DNA from: Datnioides undecimradiatus
Taxonomy: Eukaryota > Chordata > Actinopteri > Lobotiformes > Datnioididae
Assembly (NCBI GenBank): GCA_008933995.1
Contig: WARS01000645.1
Coordinates: 2,108,001 to 2,172,000, forward strand
Direction of reading: 5' to 3'
Length of the DNA: 64,000 nt
Position 1 is the stretch's first letter, and the number at the start of each line of letters is the position of its first letter. Of the stretch, positions 12,858-23,700 are shown in pieces. The position numbers and the translations under genes are program-made. The notes under the pieces are model-generated. The model did not search any database and was not told the DNA's origin. It saw nothing but the letters and a program-made list of their open reading frames with translations.

Positions 12858-13289
12858 AGCTGGGTGTGAGATAGTCATTCAGTACCTGTCACTGATCTGT
12901 GTGAAAATCGGTGAAACGCTACACAAAAATCAACACATCTTTAGAAAGGCCCTCACCTACCTGCCCTGTCTCTTTGTGTGTTGGTTTTTTTTCAGCTTTA
13001 TGTGTATGCTTTTACAACCAAAGCCTTGACAGAATTCACAGAGAAAAGCTCACTAAAAAGAGAGTTTTTACTCAGCAAACATCATCAAAGAGTTCTAAAA
13101 TGCTTGGTATGCAGCTGGTCCTTTCAGGTCTCTGCATGTGAAGAGCCAGATAAGGTGCCGATATTGTCTTTCTTGCTCTCCCCTATGTGCTTTTGCTAAA
13201 TTCTTTTGTGTTGAAGTAAAAGGGGCTTCGACACCCTCTGAGCCAACTTTTAAGATACAACTCTGATCACAGTTACGCAATCCAACACT

Positions 13290-13338
13290 GTGCTAGTTCT
13301 TAATTTGGACTGGTGCTAGTTTTTAATTTGGACTGGTG
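13290..13338. repeat. Short tandem duplication (about 23 bp, two copies)
   Basis: GTGCTAGTTCTTAATTTGG-ACTG is followed at once by GTGCTAGTTTTTAATTTGG-ACTG, one base different, and then a partial third start GTGCTGTT. A local slippage duplication. Confidence 0.85.
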
Positions 13339-15472
13339 CTGTTCTTTCTCTCTGCTCTGCCAGCAATTAAGTCCCCAAAAGTTTAATGAATTACTGACTG
13401 AAGTATTGATTGTGTTAATTTGTATAAGGCACATTCTGTTGCTGCCGCAACCTCCTTGAGTGTAACTGATAGTTCCTCTTTTTCTGCACAGCTAAAAAAA
13501 AAAACCACCAAGTCACACTACATGCTTTAAAACACCAAGGAGATGGTTTCACATTTAGAGTATCTTTAATTTGTTATTTTGCAGACTGATTGTAAATCAC
13601 TGTTTCTGCAGATGATCCTGAAGAATCAAAATTATTACATAAATGCATCAACTTAAGTTACAACTTCACTGTATAACAAATGGGTGTTTACAGCACATTG
13701 CAAATAAAGGGGCAAGTATGCAACCACAACTTGATTCAAGAGTCGATGTAATGCATGAAAGCTTTGCCTTCAGTGTTCTTTTAGTTACCGTGTAATACGT
13801 GAACAAGCTGTTATGGAGTTCACTTAAGTGCAGTTACACAGGCGGAGCTTTGTAATATACTCCAGCAAATGAAAGGGTTGCACTTCCTTTTTCTGCAGGA
13901 ACATTTCCAAGTATTCTGTTACTTGGTTTGAATATCATTTTTGACGGAAATTAACAGGCCTGTGCCTGGACAGCTGTGTTATGCCATGGGTAGCTGAAAT
14001 GTAGCATACAAGATAGTATCAAACAGAATATTAGCCAACTGCTGACTGAGTTGCAATCTGTGAGAGATATCTTATCAGGTCTGTGTTTATAAACTAGATT
14101 TTAATACCACACAGAGTCCAGCAAAGCTGCATCACTGCTGTATTTATCTCCACTTTTTCTTTATCCTCATTTTGGAGAGTAAAAGCTGGTGGTATTTCAC
14201 AATGTAGGGTCTTTCCTGTCAGACAAGAGGAAATAGCTGAGTGCAGGATTGCATCTACAGCTATTTCACACATTCCCCTTATAGTACGGTCAGCGACACC
14301 CAGCCTTTCTCAGCAATCATTACAACAGACATCTGTAAAACATATACATTTTGTAGTCCCAGCATTGATCTAATTATAAATAGGAACAGGAAGTTGCTCT
14401 TTTATGCATGTAAATGATACTAGGAGTTCACAGTGTAGTATTAGTACATCAGTTTGTGGTTACCAGTTCTAGACTGGTTGGCATGGGTGTTACTTAGGTT
14501 GAGTAACAAATGGTTTGATAACAGAGAGGAAGGATGGTTAGACCAGGAAGAGTCTGTTGTGTTTAGCTGCTGAGAGTCTTATATGAACAGAAAATGGATG
14601 CCAGAACTGATGGAGTAGAGGGTGAAATATGCTGACTCTTAGTGTCTAATCTCTAAAAACTCTCTAAACAAACTCTAAAAACCAAGTACAGGTTCTGAAT
14701 TGATGCCCATGGAGGATGTTTACATAAAAACGAATGTCGTTACATTTCAGCCAGATGAGTTCATTACTTGGTTTGAATATCATTGTGTTCTCACAATGAT
14801 GACGCCAATCACCAACAGGTAAATTCCTCTGTATTTCACAGTTTTTAAATGTGGTGTCACATTAGCACGATGGTGCGCGGGTAGTGATGCATTTTATATC
14901 AAGCAGTAAAGACGACTTTGCTGAAGGGAGGAGAGGAGGCTCAGAAAGGAATTAGGGACTTAAAACTGAGAGGAAGGGAGAGACTACACTGAAGTGATCC
15001 GGGATAAACTCACTCCTGACCACACATGATGACATGATCCATCATGATGTCACACCTTTTCAAAGCATCATATAAACAGTTAAAAAAATAAAAAAAATAA
15101 TAAAAAAAACATCTTGGGGAAAAAATGCATTTAATGTACTTAGATTTTTTTTTTTTTAGTTTGGTTTATGTCCACAAACTAACAGGAAGGGGGCGTGGTT
15201 TATGCAACAGCCAGCCATAAGGGGGAAATTGAAATATACTGGCTTCACTTTTGTTGAGCTGTCATGTCTATTTTTATACGGAGTAAATGGTCTCATTAGT
15301 GAAGACAAAACAAGCTGAAATATGCTAACACGCTACATAGAGCTCAGTAAAGGTTAAGTAATAATTCTTTGTGAGTTTGTCACTACAAATAACTCCTTTC
15401 CCCTGTAATTAGTCATGTGCTGTTAATATCAAAATATTGATTCATAGCTGCTGTCTGTCTTTGTCTTTGCAG

Positions 15473-17747
15473 ATGAGTGACCAAGACAGCAGTGCCTCTG
15501 CCTCTCAAACAGAGGAAGAGTTTGAAGGAGATGTTGATGAAGAAATGGATGGAGAAGTAGAGGATGAGGGAGAAGTAGAGGATGAGAGAAAAGCAGATGA
15601 AAAAGACAAGAACTGTCCAGCCCCCAGTCTGTCCAGCTTCTCCTCATCTCTGCGTGCTGTCATACGCATCAAGCACAAGTACCAGGCCATGAAGAAGCGG
15701 CGTCAGGAACTGTCATTGGGGCTCGGAGGAACAGGGACCTTCACAGGCGCCCCCTTGCGAACCAGCCCCAAAATCTTCACTTTCGACTCCCTCACCCCAT
15801 CTGCCTTCCCCGCCCTGTCATCCTCCGTCCCTCAGAGGAAGAAGAGGAGAAAGAGGAAACGGGTGCTGTTTCCGAACAGAGGAGGATGCAGGGCCCCACT
15901 GAAGCAAGAGCAGAGTCGAGCCAAGTACTGCCTTTACCTGCTCTTTGCCATTGTCTTTATCCAGGTAAAGTAACAAAATACAGATCCTACTGAAGTGGCT
16001 TTTAATACTTTGTTGGGTATTGGATGATGTGTAAAAAAAAAAACAAAAAACCTTGTGCAGATAGCTTAGAAGAAAGACTTTCTACTTGATTTTAATCTAT
16101 GTTCCCTCAACAAGAAAGTGATGAAGCTTTCAGTGAAGAAAAGATGTTCATCACCATCGTCAGATTGGATTGGAGTAGGGCTAGGATGTGACAGGGGCCC
16201 AAATCAATTTGATCTTTGACTGAAGTATTTTATCGCCCTCTCTAGATTAAACTTTCTAAATTCAATTAATGCTTCCACTGTCTCCAGCCACAGTGTAAAT
16301 ATTGAAGGTGAGAAATTTGTATCACCATCCACTCCTGTGTGAACATGCAGAGTGTACATACATACTGAACAGTATGCCTGCAGGCTCAGTTATGTCAGTG
16401 TTCATGTCATTTGGGCCAAGGGTGGGTCCTGTGTAATGACCTCATTATGAGTCTAGGTGGTTACAGCTCATTTGTGCCTCGGGGCTTCTTAATTAGTAAC
16501 TGTTGACTGACTGCCCCTTTATTGTCCTGTGTGTTTGCAAATATTTGCAGTTTAAAGCTTAAACATCTATGATATATCCAAGTATATTTCCTGTTTACAG
16601 TTTGCTAATGTCAGCAGCTAAGTGGAATTGAACCAATCTACAAAAGAAACTTCCCTAGGAAAACATTATTTGTCACTTTATTAGATTTATATGTCAGTGA
16701 GTTAAAGAGGCACTTTTACTGACTTTCAATGGTAAATGTATTGTTTCATGTTTATATAAGTATGTTGATTTCCTACCTGATAACTGCAAAAAGAGTGCTC
16801 TAGTGGATAAGTGTAAACTGCATACAATTAGCATATAATACTTATCCATATTCTCTCATCTTATTACTGATATCTGTCACTTTTTACAGGTGTACAACGC
16901 CATAGAGAACCTAGACGACCATGTTCTCAGGTATGACCTGGAAGGGCTTGAGAAGACATTGAGGAGAGAGGTGTTTGGGCAGCAGGGAGCAGTGGAGGGT
17001 CTACTGTCCCACCTGAAAGAATACCTGTCCACCTATGTCCACAACAAGCCCCTGGTGTTGTCCATGCACGGCCCCAGTGGTGTGGGCAAGAGCCACTTGG
17101 GACGCCTCCTGGCCGGACACTTCCGATCTGTGGTGGGGGAGACGCTGGTACTGCAGTACTACGTCCTCCACCACTGTCCCCAGGAGGCCGATGCCCTGAA
17201 CTGTGCCCGTGACCTTTCCACTCTGATCTCAGAGATAGTTGAAAGAGCAGAGGAGGAAGAGAAGATCCCGCTATTCATCTTCGACGAGGCTGAGCACATG
17301 CATGACGAGATCATGAATGAGCTGTGGCAACTCGTGGCCTCCAAACAGTCAAACGAATACCTGAACGCTATATACCTGTTCCTGAGCAATCTGGGCCATG
17401 CACACATCACCAAACATTTGCTGCACAACTCCTCAAGTATTTCTATGGCAATGTCGGCATCTGGTCGTCATAGTAACCTAGTAAAAGAGCTGACACCAAT
17501 ATTACGCAACACTCTGGAGAAGATTCACCCTCTGTGGACAGAGGCAGACATTTTACCTCTAGGCCTTTTGGAAAAAGGTCATGTGATGGAGTGCTTCCTG
17601 GATGAAATGACTCGTGAGGGGTTCTACCCGGATCACACCAACATAGAGCGACTTGCAGGGGAGATTGAATATTACCCTGAGGTAGGGGGGCATGAATATT
17701 CCAAGACAGGCTGCAAGCAGGTGGTGGCTAAAGTCAATCTCCTGTGA
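15473..17747 (+). CDS. tor4a: tor4a, torsin family 4 member A (AAA+ ATPase)
   Basis: Two coding exons, 15473-15964 and 16890-17747, join in phase 0 to 449 residues (human TOR4A about 423). The N-terminal part is acidic (EEEFEGDVDEEMDGEVEDEG, residues about 11-30), then Ser/Pro-rich, then a strongly basic patch (RKKRRKRKR, about 124-132). A hydrophobic segment (YCLYLLFAIVFIQVYNAI, around 152-170) spans the exon junction and should anchor the protein in a membrane. The AAA+ domain follows with Walker A GPSGVGKS, Walker B LFIFDEAEHM and a late GCK sensor-2 motif (TGCKQV) before the C-terminal VNLL. Torsins act in the ER and nuclear-envelope lumen with LAP1/LULL1-type activators; the partner of TOR4A is not established. 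The ATG lies directly after a TTTGCAG acceptor, implying at least one upstream non-coding exon. Intron 15965-16889 is empty. Confidence 0.95.
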
Positions 17748-19100
17748 CATCCCATGCAGGAAATGTTTGGATGTTTCACATTCTTTAAAACATGAAGAAA
17801 CAGCACATGAGAAGTGAATGAGAGTACGGGTTGTGAAACTTGACATAACTCAGAGCCAAAGCTCTCAAGAGCTGTTTTGAAAGACAGAAAAACAGAGAAG
17901 TCTGTGAAGGAAAAAAGGAAGATGTTCAGCTCTGTTGTGGGAAATAGCAAGAATCCTGTGAAGAGGTTTGAAAATGTCCAGACCACCAACAGATCTTAAA
18001 GGGTCAGTTCTAGTTATGAAAAGCTATCTCTAGTGGTATCTAGCCATCTAGAGAATTTAGGTTTTATTCAACCAGATTTCAGATGTCAGTCAGATATCTG
18101 TTTTACAGGGAATATTTCTTCACTGATAAGTACTGTAGTTCAAATGATGTGATGAGTTAGTGACAGTAAGGTCTGTTGAAGAGACACTGCTGTTAATTTG
18201 CAGCCATACCTGTTACCATAACCTGCAACAACTGGAAGTTGAAGAATTAAGGCATGAAGGTTTGTACAGACATTCATGGCCCACAAAGGTTGACTGACAC
18301 CTTTCTGGTTTTGAGCAAGATGACAGCAACAGTTAGATGTATTGTCAAGAAATTCCCCACAAATACTTAAGGTCCTCAGAGGCAGAAGCTTGTCATTGCT
18401 CTGACTGGTCAATGTGTTGAGGTTCAGGTGGAAATCTCAAAGATGGATATTTAAAAACCTGGAATTAAAAAAAGTAACTATTTAAATGGCTAGACACCAC
18501 AAGAAGTGATTTGAGATATATGTATATTTATGATTTGGGGGATCTGACCCTTCAGCTCCTTTTCACTTTACAGCTACTGTATTAGGCAGCTCAATCAAAT
18601 GCAGTAGAAGATTAAAAGGACTAACAGTGATTTATTCATTTATTAGGGGGTGGTCAGATATTTAAATTTCAGTTACTAACACATATTTGGGATGTTTTGA
18701 TCAGAAATGTAAAATGAAGCCAAGTGTTTATTAATGCTAGTGCAAGTCAACAGATCGTGTTATTTCTGCAGAATTTACAATAGCCTGTGGATTTACTTTA
18801 GTAAAATACAGTGTAAAAACTGCAATAATTCAAATGATACATTAATGTTCATTAATGCCTGATCGTGGTTATTTATCAAGTATCACCACAGACTTGCACT
18901 GGCATTAAAATTTAATTTTTTATTGACTTAGTAAGATTTAATGAGTTAGGAATAGTATTATTATGTTCTGTATTCAGTTTATATTTCTAATATAAACTTT
19001 AATATGTGGTTAGTGCCTTAAAATTAAAGATCCTATTTAAAAAAGCCTGTGAGTTTTCTCTTGCAAGCATCCTGGAAATGATTACACACAACATTTTGTT
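17748..19100 (+). other. tor4a 3' UTR and convergent spacer
   Basis: Non-coding. No AATAAA was noted close to the stop; an ATTAAA variant at 19023-19028 followed by a GT-rich stretch is one possible poly(A) signal. Short open frames here on the minus strand have no recognisable content. Confidence 0.45.
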
Positions 19101-19109
19101 CGAGGACAA

Positions 19110-19310
19110 AAAAAGAACAGCTTAAAGCGATTGTTAAACATTTTGGAAAATATGCTTATTTGCTTGCTAGCAAAGAGTTCAAGGAAAAAAGATCCCCACC
19201 CCTCATGTCTGTATGGTAAATAAGCTACCAGCAGCTTAGCTTAGCTTAGTACAAAGGCTGGAAACAGAAGGGAGCAGCTAGCCTGCCTGTCAATTTCCTG
19301 TCAATTTGTT
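19110..19310 (+). repeat. Dispersed fish repeat (TTAGCTTAGC family), copy 1
   Basis: Contains ATTTTGGAAAATATGCTTAT, then CAGCTTAGCTTAGCTTAG-TACAAAGGCTGGAAACAG and CAGCTAGCCTG. This order recurs, degraded, at 25480, 30900 and 37195. It is a familiar repeat in spiny-rayed fishes; no family name is claimed. It lies between the 3' ends of tor4a and vdac3. Confidence 0.6.
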
Positions 19311-19488
19311 CCCTTTGCTTCGTGTTTTCCTGCGCAGTCCTTTCTATCTCCAGCTGACTTGGTTTACCTCTTGTCCCAACATGATTTGAGACTATTTCCC
19401 CCTCAATTTTCCGTTTCTCCCTGCACGTTCAAGTCTTACAGCGTGCTTGGATAAAATTAAAACAATCTTCACTCATTGTTCTTAATTT

Positions 19489-19494
19489 TTTATT
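19489..19494 (-). promoter_or_regulatory. Candidate vdac3 polyadenylation signal
   Basis: TTTATT on the plus strand reads AATAAA on the vdac3 strand, about 1.2 kb after the stop codon. The interval 19495-20725 has no other gene and would be the vdac3 3' UTR, including a U20 run in the transcript (A20 at 20246-20265 on the plus strand). Confidence 0.5.
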
Positions 19495-20245
19495 ATTAGA
19501 ATTCCCTTAATTGACATTGGAAAAAATGAGGTACTGTGTCTAAGTGATAAAGAAAAATTGAGCCTTATAGTCATGACAACAAAATTAGATGGAAAACACA
19601 CATTTTGATGCATGATGAGCAAATTAAAAAGAAAACAGGGTCACGTGGGACACAACAACCTAGATAATCCTATGAGGTGTTTTGACTGGAACCACTCAGA
19701 GGACAATCAACTGTATTTTATGTACAGATCTGAGGAGTATAGGTTGTCTGTGAGCAGAGAGCACTGACAGCAATGAGGGCAGTCCCAGAGCAACATGAGG
19801 AAACAGCTGGCCATCAAGTTAAGACGCCCGGTGCCACTGAACAGCTGAGATACCTACAGCAGATGCAAATTAGTCTCACTTTCTTTGTGCCCGCTGTGAA
19901 AGATAGATGAAAACAATATTGTAGAAATGCAAACTACCTACATAAGCTACCAGAAGATTCCACTACATTGAATTCACCTACCGAAATGAGACGTCACAAA
20001 GCATTCAAAGATCAGTTTAGAGCATCTGCAATGACAAGACTTTCACTGTTCCCATAAAGCAACACTAACAATTTTAAATAGCCTTCATTCATTCAGTCAA
20101 TGCAGGAGTCTTTCTGTCCCAACTTCAACCACCAGTAGTTCAACAGTTCAGTCAAGATGTTAATGAAATGTGTTGTATGGATTACATAGTCCATAGATTG
20201 CAACAACACAGCAACGGTGTTCAAATCGACACTAAACAAAAAGTT

Positions 20246-20265
20246 AAAAAAAAAAAAAAAAAAAA
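20246..20265. repeat. A20 homopolymer in the vdac3 3' UTR region
   Basis: Twenty uninterrupted A bases on the plus strand. The run would be poly(U) in the vdac3 transcript. No target-site duplication or upstream element was recognised that would make it a retrotransposon tail. Confidence 0.9.
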
Positions 20266-20725
20266 GACACTCAGCACCATTTTTTACCAAGCAAATAAGC
20301 CTTCAGCTCTCCATCCATGTTTTCATTCTCACATGCTTACAGGAAGGCAGGGACAGCTGAATACAGAAGCTTTAATGAGCTACACATTTACACCGACGAC
20401 TACTTCATCCAAGAGCTACGGGGAAATAAATAGTGTCACTTCAATAACCTTAAAAACGTTAATAATCAACGACTATGCGCTGTCAGTTTCAGGATCAACA
20501 CGCAACCTCACAACTCCTCTCGGGGGTGTTTAAGCATGATGCTGAGACTCGACTATCACTGTCAGAAATGCTCATGAAACGTGCGAGCGGGGGTGAAGTC
20601 CAGAGAGAGACGCTACATGATGGTGGTGGACTGTGTGTGAGGGGAAGGGTAGAGGAGTGTGTTGTGATGTGGTTCAGGGGCTTTTTTTAAATATTTCCTT
20701 TGTTGGTGGGTCTCAGTTCTCCCCT

Positions 20726-23700
20726 TTATGCTTCCAGTTCGAAGCCCATGCCGACTTTGTGTCCACCAGCGTTGAAGTTCTTCCCGTCAATCAGGGCAGA
20801 GAGGGTGACCTTAACACCTGCAGAGACACAAGATAGGGGTCCACCAAGCTTAATGTAAGACCTTTTTAATTACCTGGTTGACAGTTATACTGCACAAATT
20901 CATAGCTAGAGTTGTACATGTACTGCAAAAAGTTGATTTCAGGGCTGTTTCTGGGTGTTTGGGTTATATTAGTGCCCTATGTTGAATTTTCCCATCAAAG
21001 GTTGGGCGCCTACCTGGTCGGAGACTCTGGGTGTAGCCTACTCCAATCAGACTGGCATTGTTCACTTTGGCCTGCGGGTTAATAATGAGACATTAAACAA
21101 AAGAACATAACAGTTTTAGAAGTATTTGGTTTGACTGACGCGGGTGTAAATGAACAGCTGAAGCACTTACAGACAGAGAGGCGTCTTTGTCCAGCTTGTA
21201 TTTGGCAGCAATGCCGAAGCGAGTGTTGTTACTGCCTGCAGTCCAGGCCAGAGTGACCGCTGTCTCCAACTCATCATTTACCTTCTGGTAGATGGAACCG
21301 CCGAACTCGGTCCCATCATTACTGAGAGAGAAGAGACAGATGATTCAGAGACGTTAATGCACGCTGATTGTCCAGATGTTTTTTAGCATGGACCTTCACT
21401 GATGTAGGAACTTTTTAATACTGGACCACATAAAATGATAAATCATGATATAACACCAACAGTACAGAAGGATTAACTCATCACTGAGTGTGGATATTGT
21501 GTAAAAATCACTGGAAGCTCACACATTAGTGTGCAGCTGGAAGTCCCCAGCCCTGTATCCGAGGGCAAAGTTGTTCTGGGCCAGTTTGGACTTGGCTGTG
21601 TCAAAGGCCATCTGGTACCCAGCCAGCCAGCCCTCGTAGCCCAACACGGCAGCAGCGTGGATGATGGGACCCTCGAAGTCAACATCACAGCCCAGGTTCA
21701 CGTAGTCACGCTTGTAGCCCGTCTTCAGCTTGCCGCTCTTCTTACTGAAAAACAGGTTTGCAGTGTTAATGTTGCAGAATACATCTATCTATCTAAATTC
21801 CATCAAAAGACAAAAAACAACTCTAAATGTATCTACCGACAAGTATTGTGTATGTTTTACAGCCTAATACATCTTCTCCTCTGTGCCATTGAGCTCCACT
21901 GTTGCTTGAAACCTGTCCTGCTGCACCAAATATTTATTAATCCACCACTAAAAAGAGTCCTCAATGCACTAGTTCCTGCTTTTTGAATGACGTTTGCTTA
22001 AAGTGGGCAGATGTTTCAGGAAAAATGATACTACATATTTGTGTGTTTTCAAATGAGGCAAAGAAAACAAGTGGGGGAGGATTTGCCAAAGATTTATGTA
22101 ACTTCCAATCCAGTCTTAAAGGAAAGTCATTTAAAAACAAGAAGGAAGTTATTTAACTCCTCAGGTCATTTGGAGAAGTAAGAAAAGAGCAGCTAATTAT
22201 TAACAAAAAGAACAGAGACATGGTCATGAGAAACTAGAGCTTTTCCCACTCTGTTTTCACTGTACTAACAGGCCTGACCCTCAGTTTTAACTTGTTGCAT
22301 AATGTTTCATATGATCCCATTACACACGATCTCACTGATTCAAACAGATAAATGTAGTCTCACCCCGTGTTTGGTACAAAAGACGTGTCCAAGGCAACCT
22401 TCAGTCCTTGAGTCAGCTGTAGGTAAAGTAAAACTTTGTGTCAACAGTTTTTTTTGGTCACCACATATTGATTTAAGACCTTTAACAATGTAGTTTTATC
22501 AGTTGCAGAACCAAACCGGAACACGTAATGTGACCACACACACGTACCTGATCCTCCACAGTGATTTCAGTAGCCAGTGTGTTATCTGTGTTCCACTTCT
22601 GGTTGAAGCTCAGGCCCAGCTCCTTCATCTTGTATTTGGTCTCCAGGCTCCCAGAGGCCTTCCCTGTGTCTGTGTTACTGGAGCCAGACGTGTTGAACTC
22701 CTGATGGGAGGATCAGGACGACCAATCGTTAGTTTACCAAGGATACATTAGTTAAAAATACATTATCACAGAAAATCCAAAGCATTAGCAAAAACTAGAG
22801 AGACCTTAAACAATTGTGCAGAAATAAAGTGAGGAATGCAACACTGAACACATCAGACAATACAGCAGACACACAGCCCCAAACATTAAAGCATGCAAGT
22901 CATGAGTAACACGTGTGAAGGGCAGAAAAAAGACAGAAAAACACCATTAAGTTTAATTAATGCAGATACAACTAAGGCCCTGTCCTTAAGTTAACTGTGA
23001 CAAAGTCAGTGTTTAGAAAAAAATCATCTTGATGCAAGATGACGACAAGTAGTAATTCTTACTGCTCACTAATGAGTAACTATTGAAACTACTAGACTAC
23101 ATAAAGCAGTGAATGAGTGAATGAGAGCATTTCAGACAGAGAGCAATGACAATTACTAAAATATTCACCCTATCTGGATATGAATTAAAGCTGAAATCTA
23201 TGTCACAGCTCTTTTACAAGAAAACATGCTCAACCCCAATATGTGCAGAAGTATACTGAATCCTAAAAACAGCAGGAGCTCCCTTCAGGCTTCGGGGTTA
23301 AGATGTATACATTGAACTGAAATATTTCTGGTTCACATCGAGCCAGAGCACTTTGTAACTTGTCACTCTCACTGCTCTCATTTCCTGTTGGCTCTCTGGT
23401 GTATCTGCCTGATAAAGTAACTGCACAACCACAAAGTTCTTAAGTAAATTTAAACCACAACCACAACAGTACAACTGAAATAATGTTCAGATCAACTTAT
23501 TAATAATTTCATCAGTACTTTTTGTGTTAAGGTTTCTTGACTTGTACGTGACATCATAACAGATTTGTAGTGTAAATAAACAACCAAAAATAAACCAATA
23601 AGTAAATAAATTATCAGACAGGAAATGTGAGAACAACATGACGGCAGTCTAACTGGGAGTTCAGTCAGTCTAAATCCAACTTAATAAGACACCAATGAAA

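Larger units (their letters stand above)
11901..15472. other. Spacer upstream of the tor4a coding sequence
   Basis: Contains a GT microsatellite (12825-12850), a 23-bp tandem duplication (13290-13338), and A/T runs around 15080-15160. The tor4a promoter and 5' UTR exon(s) must lie in this interval because the tor4a ATG directly follows a splice acceptor. One donor-like site (GGAG|GTAAGA at 12720) is a possible end of such an exon. No protein gene is seen. Confidence 0.5.

Noticed and set aside
12796-13199. Several overlapping plus-strand frames beginning in VCVCVCV residues
   Set aside because: They are driven by the GT microsatellite and followed by plain AT-rich sequence, with no splice partners.
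15429-15690. Minus-strand open frames rich in Ser, Leu and His opposite tor4a exon 1
   Set aside because: They mirror the GAG/GAA-rich acidic coding sequence of tor4a; the plus-strand frame is the real one.
17159-17846. Minus-strand open frames opposite tor4a exon 2
   Set aside because: They overlap the conserved AAA+ coding sequence in antisense and contain no recognised motif.
20246-20265. A20 run as the tail of a retrocopy or LINE
   Set aside because: No target-site duplication or upstream coding remnant was seen, and it lies in the vdac3 3' UTR where a plain homopolymer is sufficient.
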